A program made the translations under genes and the position numbers. The notes beneath the pieces are model-generated. The model was given only the letters and a program-made list of their open reading frames with translations, was not told the DNA's origin and did no database searches. Shown in pieces: positions 8,905-15,942 of a DNA stretch of 31,006 nucleotides (the first letter of the stretch is position 1; each line of letters opens with the position of its first letter). Source of the DNA: a virus. The stretch spans positions 1 through 31,006 of the IMG/VR virus record IMGVR_UViG_3300025818_000114; one strand, written 5' to 3'.

Positions 8905-9851
8905 CCCCAATCGTCTCCTTCTAATCCATGTGCGTTGTAGTCTGTAACCCTCTTCTCAAAGAAATTACTCATACTACTACCACCTAATAACTCTTCCATC
9001 CACGGTAAAGGATTCTCCTTAACCTTCCAGTTCGTCTTGAGACCAAGTTGGAGTAAACGTCTGTCTGCGAGGTAGCGAATGTACTGCTTGACATCTGCCG
9101 CCGACAAACCTTCCAAGTCACCCATCTCATACGCAAGATCAATAACTTTGTCTTCCAGCTTGACCGCAGTTCTAAACATTTCGTAAATATCTTTCTTAAA
9201 ATCATCATTCACAACTCTTGGATGTTCTTCGCAGAACTCCCTAAACAACTTCGCCATACCTTCAGCGTGTTGGCTCTCATCACGTACTGACCATTCAACA
9301 ACAGTACACATACCCGGCATCTTACCGAATCTCTGGTAGTTTAACAACATTGCAAATGCTGAGAACAACGACATCCCTTCATTCAGTACAGAACGTGCGA
9401 TAGCCATTGCTGTGCCTGCATGAGAATGTACGTCTAATCCGGACATGAACTCCAGTTTTGCAGACATTTGATGATATTCTAGGAACGTACTAAACTCCTC
9501 TTCAGGAAGTCCAAGAGTGTCATTGAGAAGGGCGTATGCTCGTTGGTGGATGAACTCACGTGAAGCAAAGGCTGTGAGCATGGCTCTGATTTCGTTGTTC
9601 TTGAACTTGGGAATGTAATACTCAAGATAGTTTGTTCCAACCGCCACGTCTGTTTGCGTAAATAACCGCAGGATCTGGGTGATGTGGTGCTTCTCGCTTT
9701 CCGATAATGCCCCCGACTTCCAGTGATTGACATCTGTCTGTAACTCCAGTTCATCTTCTATCCAGTGAATGCGCTCATGTTCTGTTGCATACTTTACAGC
9801 CCATGGGTAGGTAAAGGGCTTGTATGCTGTGTTACTCTCTAGTAGGGGCAT
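8898..9851 (-). CDS. nrdB: Ribonucleotide reductase class I, small subunit (R2)
   Basis: This 317-residue protein holds the di-iron centre and tyrosyl radical that drive reduction of ribonucleotides to deoxyribonucleotides. Every metal ligand can be placed by alignment to E. coli R2: Asp68, Glu99, His102, Glu158, Glu192 and His195, with the same spacings as residues 84, 115, 118, 204, 238 and 241. The radical Tyr106 is present seven residues after Glu99, as Tyr122 follows Glu115. The C-terminal acidic tail ending DDWGW is of the kind that docks to the large subunit. A GGAG site seven bases before ATG 9851 supports the start. It works with NrdA encoded just upstream and supplies dNTPs for phage replication. 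The gene appears intact. Confidence 0.97.
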   Translation of the reverse strand: MPLLESNTAYKPFTYPWAVKYATEHERIHWIEDELELQTDVNHWKSGALSESEKHHITQILRLFTQTDVAVGTNYLEYYIPKFKNNEIRAMLTAFASREFIHQRAYALLNDTLGLPEEEFSTFLEYHQMSAKLEFMSGLDVHSHAGTAMAIARSVLNEGMSLFSAFAMLLNYQRFGKMPGMCTVVEWSVRDESQHAEGMAKLFREFCEEHPRVVNDDFKKDIYEMFRTAVKLEDKVIDLAYEMGDLEGLSAADVKQYIRYLADRRLLQLGLKTNWKVKENPLPWMEELLGGSSMSNFFEKRVTDYNAHGLEGDDWGW

Positions 9852-10044
9852 CTAAGTTCTCCAGTTCTGTTTGGTTCTGATATATTACATTCATCAGGTT
9901 ATTGTTGTGGTATTGCAGTCTTTCTATCTCGCTGTATGATTTTTGTAAGACCGTAAAACAATCATTAAGTAGTCGTCTATTAAAGGGGTCAGAGTCCTTA
10001 ATTATATCCAGTCTTTTAATCAGATTGCTTATCTCTTCTTTCAT
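9832..10044 (-). CDS. Small helical protein between nrdA and nrdB
   Basis: The 70-residue protein is charged, with leucine/isoleucine spacing typical of a helix or short coiled coil (ISNLIKRLDIIKDSD near the N-terminus, SYSEIERLQYHNNNLMNVIY later). The start ATG overlaps the stop of the 46-residue gene by four bases (ATGA), with a GGGGACAAGG ribosome site. The 3' end overlaps nrdB by 20 bases. Conserved tight packing within the reductase operon argues that it is expressed, but no known domain is recognised. Confidence 0.7.
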   Translation of the reverse strand: MKEEISNLIKRLDIIKDSDPFNRRLLNDCFTVLQKSYSEIERLQYHNNNLMNVIYQNQTELENLDAPTRE

Positions 10045-10181
10045 CCTTGTCCCCTATAAGGTTTGTAAGAACGTCTCTTGTTCTTATTCATCGATGATGT
10101 CTTAGTCATACCTCTGCCTATACTCGTGCCTTTAATAACAGGTTCTATCTTTACTCGTTCTGTTTGCTTAGTTCTAGCCAT
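10041..10181 (-). CDS. Very small basic protein (46 residues) between nrdA and nrdB
   Basis: This short frame starts at ATG 10181 inside the nrdA stop (ATGGCTAG overlap) and ends in TGA at 10043-10041, sharing bases with the next ATG (ATGA). Both junctions are the translational-coupling type used throughout this operon, which is the main evidence that it is real. The protein is rich in Lys, Arg, Ser and Gly with a Thr/Ser centre and a C-terminus ending in RRSYKPYRGQG. I recall similar short basic endings in marine phage genomes but cannot name a family. A nucleic-acid-binding role is possible from charge only. Confidence 0.7.
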   Translation of the reverse strand: MARTKQTERVKIEPVIKGTSIGRGMTKTSSMNKNKRRSYKPYRGQG

Positions 10182-11931
10182 GACAGCTTAAACACTCCTC
10201 TGTATCTTCAAAGTCCTTCAGCGCATTACGGTCCACTTTAGTCCCAACCTTCTCCGCTGTAACACCTGCTGTCGTGCGTAGATAATATAATCCTTTAAGC
10301 CCTTCCTTCCACGCTTTGAGGTGTACCTGATTAACAATAGCCTTGTCAGTACCCGATGGGAAGAACACGTTAACACTCTGCCCCTGACATATAAACTCTT
10401 GTCTTTTGGCGGCGTGTTCGACAACCCATCCCTGATCGAGTTCAAATGCTGTCTTAAATGTAGCCTTCTCTTCGTCGGATAGGAACTCCAAGTGCTGTAC
10501 AGAGCCTTCATTCTCAAGAATACTTTGCCATACCTTCTTGGTGTTCTGTCCTTTGGCATCTAGAAGTTCCTCCAAGTACGGATTACGAACAGTATGACTA
10601 CCGGCACGAGTACGATGGACAAAGCAGTTGCTAATACGTGGTTCAATGCTAGCAGAACACCCACATAGGATACTAGAATTAGCGTTAGGAGCAATAGCCA
10701 ACAGATGCATATTTCTAACACCATAACCCACTCCATCAGGACATTCAGAACGCTCCATAGCGAGAGAGTAGGTGGCCTGTAAAGACTGTTCTTTGATCTC
10801 TTTGAAGATTGCATAGTTCTCACTGGCCGCCTGCCACGACTCCCAAGCTATCCCTTTGCTTTGGAGATACCCATGGAATCCCATTGCTCCGAGGCCGACT
10901 GAACGCTCTCTATAAGCTGAGTAGACAGCTTTTCCAAGTTCTTCTGGTGCGTTGTCAATAAAGTATTGAAGCACGTTGTCCAAGAATCGGATAAGGTCGC
11001 CAACCATGCCACTTGTTCTCCACTCATCGTATTTTTCGAGGTTGACGCTTGAGAGGCAACAGACTGCTGTGCGTTCTTCACTTGTTGCGAGATGGATTTC
11101 GTTGCAGAGGTTACTGCCATTAATTGACAATCCAAGTTTTCTTTGAGCTTCTGGTAAGCCTCGTCTGGCTGTGTCGATAAAGTTAAGGTAAGGACTGCCA
11201 GTTCTGAAGCGAGCCTCAAGTATTCGTTGCCAAAGCTTGCGAGCTTTGATTGTATCTCTGACAATTCCTGTATTTGGATCTGTAAGTTGCCATTCTGTAT
11301 CATTGATTACACACTCCATAAAGTTGTCTGTGATGTTCACAGCGTTAAACAAATTAAAACATTTCCGATTGATGTCCCCACCAGTCGGTACTTTAAAACT
11401 AATAAACTCTTCGATGTCAGGGTGACTCACATCTAAGTAAGCGGCATAGCTTCCTTTCCGTGTCTTCCCCTGTTTGTACGCAGTCATCTGAGAGTCTATC
11501 ACTTTCATAAATGGGATAGGCCCGGGAGCTTTATCGCTGATTCCCCGGACATCACCCCAATGACCTCCGACACCTCCGCCTTTGACGGAGAGCCATGCTA
11601 CTTCACCATTATGCTCAATAAGGCTATTAAGATTGTCCCCCACGTAAGTAAGGAAACAACTAATAGGCAAGCCCCAATTGTTTCTGCCATGTTCAGGTGC
11701 GTTTGACAACACAGGTGACGCAAACATAAACCAACCTTTCGAAGCATAATCATAAATACGCTGTGCAAAGTCGAGGTCCCCATCGCAGTAAGCCACTGAA
11801 GCACGTGCAAAGGCTTGCTGAGGACTGTTTTCATGCTCAAGCATATAGTAGTCTTGCATGAGTTTAATTGCTTGATCACTGAGTCTAAGGTCTCTTTCAT
11901 AATCAATCGTTATCCCAAGATGTGTTGTCAT
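10174..11931 (-). CDS. nrdA: Ribonucleotide reductase class I, large subunit (R1), compact
   Basis: The 585-residue catalytic subunit reduces ribonucleoside diphosphates together with NrdB. Key residues are visible: Cys92 (in PISCFLTYVGD) and Cys291 (AVCCLSS) as the redox pair, N274-x-C276-x-E278 as the active-site Asn, thiyl Cys and Glu, a YYLRT motif holding the two radical-transfer tyrosines near the C-terminus, and a C-terminal CLSC pair (580, 583) that would exchange electrons with a host redoxin. E. coli R1 has 761 residues including an N-terminal ATP cone. Here the sequence begins near the catalytic domain, so the dATP-sensing cone is absent. ATG 11931 with a GGAG site ten bases upstream is preferred over a TTG at 11967. 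It overlaps its upstream neighbour by 29 bases. Confidence 0.95.
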   Translation of the reverse strand: MTTHLGITIDYERDLRLSDQAIKLMQDYYMLEHENSPQQAFARASVAYCDGDLDFAQRIYDYASKGWFMFASPVLSNAPEHGRNNWGLPISCFLTYVGDNLNSLIEHNGEVAWLSVKGGGVGGHWGDVRGISDKAPGPIPFMKVIDSQMTAYKQGKTRKGSYAAYLDVSHPDIEEFISFKVPTGGDINRKCFNLFNAVNITDNFMECVINDTEWQLTDPNTGIVRDTIKARKLWQRILEARFRTGSPYLNFIDTARRGLPEAQRKLGLSINGSNLCNEIHLATSEERTAVCCLSSVNLEKYDEWRTSGMVGDLIRFLDNVLQYFIDNAPEELGKAVYSAYRERSVGLGAMGFHGYLQSKGIAWESWQAASENYAIFKEIKEQSLQATYSLAMERSECPDGVGYGVRNMHLLAIAPNANSSILCGCSASIEPRISNCFVHRTRAGSHTVRNPYLEELLDAKGQNTKKVWQSILENEGSVQHLEFLSDEEKATFKTAFELDQGWVVEHAAKRQEFICQGQSVNVFFPSGTDKAIVNQVHLKAWKEGLKGLYYLRTTAGVTAEKVGTKVDRNALKDFEDTEECLSCHG

Positions 11932-12079
11932 CGAATTGGCTCTCCAGAGTTTCGTATTGTTCTTCAATTAAGTCACCGCAACGGTTGACGATGTCTTCTG
12001 ACGTTAGCTCTAAGAGTTCTATCAGAGTGACCTCTTCAACCTGCATCAGTTTTTCTTTCAGTTCTTCAATCGTCAGCAT
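11903..12079 (-). CDS. Small acidic protein upstream of nrdA
   Basis: A 58-residue frame runs from ATG 12079 to TGA 11905-11903. It fills the gap between the DUF3310 gene and nrdA and overlaps the nrdA start by 29 bases, with the nrdA ribosome site inside it. The protein is very acidic and helical (LTIEELKEKLMQVEE at the start, ending DDNTSWDND). A GGACGG ribosome site lies about eight bases before the start. Gene order, lack of any alternative frame and sensible composition support it. No family is recognised. Confidence 0.65.
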   Translation of the reverse strand: MLTIEELKEKLMQVEEVTLIELLELTSEDIVNRCGDLIEEQYETLESQFDDNTSWDND

Positions 12080-12097
12080 AAAACGGAACCGTCCATT

Positions 12098-12352
12098 CTA
12101 CAGTAACTCAAGCAGTTTGTCAATATAATGACGGGCTTTTTCAACATCGATCTTACCACCCTTCTCAGGATATCGGGCTATGTATTTGATAATGTTACCA
12201 CGAATGTAGCCTTCAAACTGTTCTTCAGACATTACAGCCTGCATAAAGTCCCAAGGTTGTATTGACTTCGATGTGTAATGCTCGCCAGCAACTTGATGAT
12301 CTCTAGCAAAGTTACAATCAAACTCCTTAGCCATCTCATGCAAATCAATCAT
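12098..12352 (-). CDS. DUF3310-type nucleotide-metabolism-associated protein
   Basis: The 84-residue protein shows the DUF3310 pattern: a HYTSKSIQPWDFM segment near residues 25-37, then GYIRGNIIKYIARYPEKGGK (residues 48-67) and a C-terminal helix with ARHYIDKLLELL. DUF3310 proteins are common in phages and are often annotated as nucleotide kinase-like, but a biochemical activity is not well established. The start is set by an ATGA overlap with the nuclease gene upstream. Placement just before the reductase genes fits a role in nucleotide supply or host takeover. Confidence 0.85.
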   Translation of the reverse strand: MIDLHEMAKEFDCNFARDHQVAGEHYTSKSIQPWDFMQAVMSEEQFEGYIRGNIIKYIARYPEKGGKIDVEKARHYIDKLLELL

Positions 12353-12750
12353 TTCTTTACAAGCTCCATAAAGTGTTCTAAATCTACGACAGCCAATGGC
12401 TTTGATCTGTCTTGCTTGATAACTACAAGAGGTTCGTAGTCATTGTGTCCAGTTGCTTGGACGTAATAATTATAGACTGCAATCTTTGCTAAATTCTTAC
12501 ATTCAACAGTGTAGGGAAACAGCTTCCTTGCCGCCGGTGATAACTGGACATCCTCTCCTCCAGCCCCCATAGAGGTACTACGTACATCATCAGTCTCTAA
12601 ATTAGGGAAAGCGTTGAGTATCGAGTCTCTAACAGTCTGTTGCAACCTACGACCTTTCGCCTTCGCAGACTGAGTTTTTATGCCTGCGTTCGCCTTTCTT
12701 GTAGGCTTTTTTACGGTCTTTGAAGACTTTCGGTTTGTTGAACCTGTCAT
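12349..12750 (-). CDS. PD-(D/E)XK nuclease, possible Holliday junction or ssDNA endonuclease
   Basis: The 133-residue protein has a basic, disordered N-terminus (about 35 residues) followed by a compact nuclease core. Visible catalytic-like residues are Glu66-Asp67 in GAGGEDVQL and Glu83-x-Lys85 in TVECKNL, the D...ExK arrangement of the PD-(D/E)XK fold. It lies between the exonuclease and the nrd block in the replication operon, and small nucleases in that position resolve recombination intermediates or degrade DNA, like T7 gp3. ATG 12750 is chosen over a TTG at 12765 because it overlaps the exonuclease stop as ATGA. The exact substrate is not known. Confidence 0.75.
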   Translation of the reverse strand: MTGSTNRKSSKTVKKPTRKANAGIKTQSAKAKGRRLQQTVRDSILNAFPNLETDDVRSTSMGAGGEDVQLSPAARKLFPYTVECKNLAKIAVYNYYVQATGHNDYEPLVVIKQDRSKPLAVVDLEHFMELVKK

Positions 12751-13439
12751 TGTGTTTCGCAACAAAGTTGCGGCGGTTGAAATACGTCATCATTCTTTCT
12801 CAACATGTACAACAAATGTCCGTTCTCAACAGCTCTATCATAACCCAACAGTTCAACGCAGATATCCCACATCTCCTGTTCGCTCTTGTCAGTTAAAAGC
12901 TTTTCGGCTTTAACCTCACCGATGCCTCTAACACCCTTAATATTATCCACACGGTCACCTGTGAGCATCTGCTTATAGAATCTAAACAGACCCTCAACAG
13001 GATCAATGTGGTACAGCTCCTTCTTCGTAAAATTATAATGCCATCCGGGGACTTGATCGAGATCTTTATCAAGGCTCACGATCACGCTAGTGTCTCCTAG
13101 CTCTGTCGCCCGGATTGCCAATGCATCATCTGCTTCGATACCGTCCGACACAGTGGCCGACCAAGCGTCTACAAGGTATTCCCGTAACAGATGATAGTGG
13201 ACAGGCTTCTCAGTGCCTTTACGGTTGCCCTTATACGGTACAGTGACAGCAATGTCATTACGGAAGTTCTTCTTCCCTGTGAGATGAAGCTCCCATGTCT
13301 GGACTTTCGGTAAATCGACCAGCAACATATCCTCTAAGAAGTGTGCCATCGTTCTGATGGCGACACCTTCAGTTTCATTGTTGCAGGCAAACCCAATGCG
13401 ATAGTTCAGAATATCTGCATCGATAAGGGCATGGTTCAT
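12747..13439 (-). CDS. 5'-3' exonuclease, flap-endonuclease fold (T7 gp6-like)
   Basis: The 230-residue protein carries acidic metal-binding residues in the expected order: Asp7 and Asp9 (LIDADIL), Glu102-Ala-Asp104-Asp105 (DGIEADDALA), Asp124 and Asp126 (SLDKDLDQ), then Asp162 and Asp165 (TGDRVDNIKGV). A helix-3-turn-helix segment (about 160-182, GVRGIGEVKAEKLL) binds DNA backbone. The YKGNR segment at 69-73 matches the basic arch region of the family. It removes RNA primers and takes part in host DNA degradation and recombination in related phages. It is coupled to SSB by a TAATG overlap. The protein appears complete. Confidence 0.9.
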   Translation of the reverse strand: MNHALIDADILNYRIGFACNNETEGVAIRTMAHFLEDMLLVDLPKVQTWELHLTGKKNFRNDIAVTVPYKGNRKGTEKPVHYHLLREYLVDAWSATVSDGIEADDALAIRATELGDTSVIVSLDKDLDQVPGWHYNFTKKELYHIDPVEGLFRFYKQMLTGDRVDNIKGVRGIGEVKAEKLLTDKSEQEMWDICVELLGYDRAVENGHLLYMLRKNDDVFQPPQLCCETQ

Positions 13440-13855
13440 TATAACAGCTCGTCGTCGTCGACAGACACAGATACATCACCTGCATCGCCTTCGAACGAAA
13501 CAAGTTCGGAGATAACCAGCTTCTGAAGAGAAGGGCTACGACCGGCCTTGTTCTTCCAGTTCCAATCATAGAAACCAACCAAAGCAACAGCTTGAGAACC
13601 GTTGCCGATACCGACACCATCCAACTCTTCACCAGAGCTATCGTAAGCCCGGATAGGATTGTTGGACTTACAGGTTACAAAGTAACCCTTGCCTTCTTTT
13701 TGACCGACTGTCAGCCCCATAGATTCTAGGGCAGAAACAGCACCGTCTGAGAGATTGCAGAGGTCGATCTGATACTTGTTCGACATCTCGTTACGACGAT
13801 CTAAATAAGCCCACATGACATCGGCTTTGATCTTAACACGCTGTGTGTCATTCAT
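13439..13855 (-). CDS. Single-stranded DNA-binding protein
   Basis: The protein has about 138 residues, a beta-rich central part with aromatic residues (GYFVTCKSNN, ALVGFYDWNW) and a strongly acidic C-terminus (SVDDDELL) typical of phage and bacterial SSBs, which use the tail to recruit replication partners. It lies beside polymerase and exonuclease in the replication operon. Two ATGs exist, at 13861 and 13855. The AAGGAG ribosome site is only one base from the first but about seven bases from the second, so 13855 is preferred. A strong promoter lies about 30-60 bases upstream, giving this gene its own transcript start. Family assignment rests on tail, size and context. Confidence 0.75.
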   Translation of the reverse strand: MNDTQRVKIKADVMWAYLDRRNEMSNKYQIDLCNLSDGAVSALESMGLTVGQKEGKGYFVTCKSNNPIRAYDSSGEELDGVGIGNGSQAVALVGFYDWNWKNKAGRSPSLQKLVISELVSFEGDAGDVSVSVDDDELL

Positions 13856-13886
13856 AGTCATTCTCCTTAGTGGTGACTAAAACAAT

Positions 13887-13914
13887 ATTATAACATACTC
13901 TTAATGAGTTTCAA
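13887..13914 (-). promoter_or_regulatory. Sigma70-type promoter for ssb and downstream leftward genes
   Basis: On the minus strand TTGAAA (13914-13909) is followed after 16 bases by TATAAT (13892-13887), preceded by TGT to give an extended -10 (TGTTATAAT). It straddles the end of the polymerase gene and the short gap before ssb. It would raise expression of ssb, exonuclease, nuclease and nrd genes above that from the distal promoter. Confidence 0.75.
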
Positions 13915-15556
13915 ACCAATTTTTACCGATTTTTGCTTCGGCATCTACTGGGCATCGAAAGCCCATGGTAATCCCGGCTTGTGAGGCCGATTCGCACATA
14001 ATCTGTGCAACGTCTTCACCATATCTCTCCGCTGTTTCAACTTGTATTTCGTCGTGGACAAATGCAACCTGCTGTACAGGTAGTCCTTTTTGTCGTAGGG
14101 TTTTATGCGCTTCAATACACCACTGCTTTGCAATGATAGCCCCACACCCTTGTAGTAGTGAATTAAGTGCGGCATGCTCTGAACGCACCAGTATTCTTCT
14201 ACCGTCCAAGCCCGGTACATACCCTTCGCTCGCCACTTTCGCCACCTTCTCCATGAGGATTCGTAGCTTAGGGGTGTTAGAATAAAAGCGATGCAGGATT
14301 TCATTCCCTTCTTTCGCCCCACCTCCAACAATACTGCCAACTTTGCTTGGTCCCGCACCGTATAGGGTAGCATAGATAAGCGTCTTTGCTTGAGGGCGTG
14401 TGATACCTGCGGCATCAGCGTTCTTCTGATGGATATCGCCATTTAAAAGTTCCTCTGTCCATTCATCATCCCGCATGTAGTGTGCAAGACACCTTAATTC
14501 AATCCCTGCAAGATCTGTCCCGACTAATACATTACCGTCATCAACAGTCCACAGTGATCGGATCTCCTTACCGAACGGTTTAGTCACACTAGGCACTTGA
14601 CCTAAATTCGGATTTCTATGTGTCATACGCCCGGTAATAGTCCCATTAGTGATGATACCTCCATGCACCCGGTCTGTCTCTTCATCGACATGTTTCAGCC
14701 ATGAGTCGATCATACCGACACGTTTCTGAAGCATGAGATACTCAGCGATCAGTTGAGCCTCCGGGATATCAATCCCTTCAAGCGTACTCTCGTCGACAAT
14801 CGGTTGACCTTTCTCTGTTTGTTTTGTTGGCTTCCATCCTTTGCTGATCAATCGCTCTGCAATCTGCTTACGTGATGCAAGGTTAAAGATTGTCACCTTA
14901 TCCTTCAGCCTCTTGCCGGTCTTTTCAGACCAACGCTCCTCAGTAATCGGCGGAAACACTGCCTGAACCTCGTCCTCAATAACGCCCATGCGATCCATAA
15001 ATGAAGCTCGCAGACTTTGAGTTGCAGATACATCCAGTTTAAAGCCTGTTCGTTCCTGTTGCCTGCAAATGACTGCGATGTCGTGTTCCAGTAGTATACT
15101 CTTCGACGGATCTTTCCATTCGTTAAGGGATTTAGTAAGGAACTGATAGAGCTTACGGGTAAGTCTAACATCTTGGATACAGTAATCCTGCATCTCTTGA
15201 GTAAGTCCATTGTCAAAGTCCTCAAATGCAAACTCAATCTTCCGATCTTCCAGTCTCTGACCCCATGCCTTCAAGCTGTGGCCTCCTTCGATGACGGGGT
15301 TCAAAAGTCTTGAAAGAATCAACGTGTCGACCGCTTTCGATTTCGGAATCCCAATGTTCCAAACTGTCCGCAACACTGGTGCATCGAAACCAATTAAGTT
15401 GTGACCGATGATTTGATCGTACTCCTTTACCAGTGGAGCCAGAGTTGATGGATCTGTATGACATTCAATTACTCCTGTACTAACATCCTGTGTTACACAA
15501 AGCCAAATCGTGCTGTGGACACTGTTCGTCTCGATATCCAATATTAACTTATTCAT
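13901..15556 (-). CDS. Family A DNA polymerase with 3'-5' exonuclease (T7 gp5-like, short)
   Basis: The 551-residue replicative polymerase has an intact proofreading domain: Exo I D7-x-E9 (DIETN), Exo II around GHNLIGFD (51-58), Exo III YCIQD (125-129). Polymerase motifs are A, D348-LAGIELR; B, RPQAKTLIYATLYG with Lys391 and Tyr395; and C, H501-D502-E503. Tyr395 aligns with T7 Tyr526 and E. coli Phe762. The stretch between Exo III and motif A is about 100 residues shorter than in T7 gp5, so the thioredoxin-binding insertion appears absent and host thioredoxin is probably not its clamp. The start overlaps the endonuclease VII stop (ATGA) inside a run of seven A. It works with the primase-helicase and SSB encoded nearby. 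Confidence 0.95.
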   Translation of the reverse strand: MNKLILDIETNSVHSTIWLCVTQDVSTGVIECHTDPSTLAPLVKEYDQIIGHNLIGFDAPVLRTVWNIGIPKSKAVDTLILSRLLNPVIEGGHSLKAWGQRLEDRKIEFAFEDFDNGLTQEMQDYCIQDVRLTRKLYQFLTKSLNEWKDPSKSILLEHDIAVICRQQERTGFKLDVSATQSLRASFMDRMGVIEDEVQAVFPPITEERWSEKTGKRLKDKVTIFNLASRKQIAERLISKGWKPTKQTEKGQPIVDESTLEGIDIPEAQLIAEYLMLQKRVGMIDSWLKHVDEETDRVHGGIITNGTITGRMTHRNPNLGQVPSVTKPFGKEIRSLWTVDDGNVLVGTDLAGIELRCLAHYMRDDEWTEELLNGDIHQKNADAAGITRPQAKTLIYATLYGAGPSKVGSIVGGGAKEGNEILHRFYSNTPKLRILMEKVAKVASEGYVPGLDGRRILVRSEHAALNSLLQGCGAIIAKQWCIEAHKTLRQKGLPVQQVAFVHDEIQVETAERYGEDVAQIMCESASQAGITMGFRCPVDAEAKIGKNWFETH

Positions 15557-15942
15557 TTTTTTCTCAAATAACTTAATGCCCTTAGTATACCGTCTTCATC
15601 ATCGCCAAGCAAGCCTATCGACAAATTACAATGAGAGCAGAGCCAGCCCCTAAACTGTTCGGTATGATAGCAATGATCTAAAACCAGTTTAGTATCAGTT
15701 TTACCACAACAATCACAGTTATCTGAAACAGGTGGGGCCGTCTCTTTTATGCGAGCTACGACAGAAGCATTGTATTTCTGACAGTCTTTACAAGAAGTGC
15801 TACGGCACTCTCGATCACCTGTAGCCCTACGATACAAACGAAACATTTCACGAGGTTTCTCCTGATTACAGTGTCTGCAAACAATCGTAGGACTGAGATC
15901 ATCTGTTTCATCACTCTCTTCGAACAGGCTGTCCTGTATCAT
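15553..15942 (-). CDS. Recombination endonuclease VII-like, zinc-bound His-Me/HNH nuclease
   Basis: The 129-residue protein has a C-terminal endonuclease VII core: Cys76-x2-Cys79, the LVLDHCYH catalytic segment (Asp89, His90, His93), and Cys102-x2-Cys105-Asn106. The four outer cysteines form the structural zinc knuckle. An extra N-terminal cysteine-rich part (Cys22, Cys25, Cys51, Cys54) probably binds a second zinc. Enzymes of this family cut Holliday junctions and branched DNA before packaging. It overlaps primase by ATGA at the start and polymerase by ATGA at the end. The A7 run at its stop codon could allow frameshifting into the polymerase gene. Confidence 0.9.
   Translation of the reverse strand: MIQDSLFEESDETDDLSPTIVCRHCNQEKPREMFRLYRRATGDRECRSTSCKDCQKYNASVVARIKETAPPVSDNCDCCGKTDTKLVLDHCYHTEQFRGWLCSHCNLSIGLLGDDEDGILRALSYLRKK

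Noticed and set aside
10041-10181. N-terminus MARTKQT identical to the histone H3 tail
   Set aside because: A seven-residue match in a small basic protein is easily chance, and a bacterial host has no H3-tail readers. The gene itself is kept.
10848-11303. 151-codon frame on the minus strand inside nrdA
   Set aside because: It lies entirely within the clearly coding nrdA frame on the same strand; low-complexity Ser/Gln/Leu composition is a by-product of the alternate frame.
13945-14442. 165-codon frame inside the polymerase gene
   Set aside because: The real frame holds intact polymerase motifs B and C here; the alternate protein shows no sensible domain and no ribosome site.
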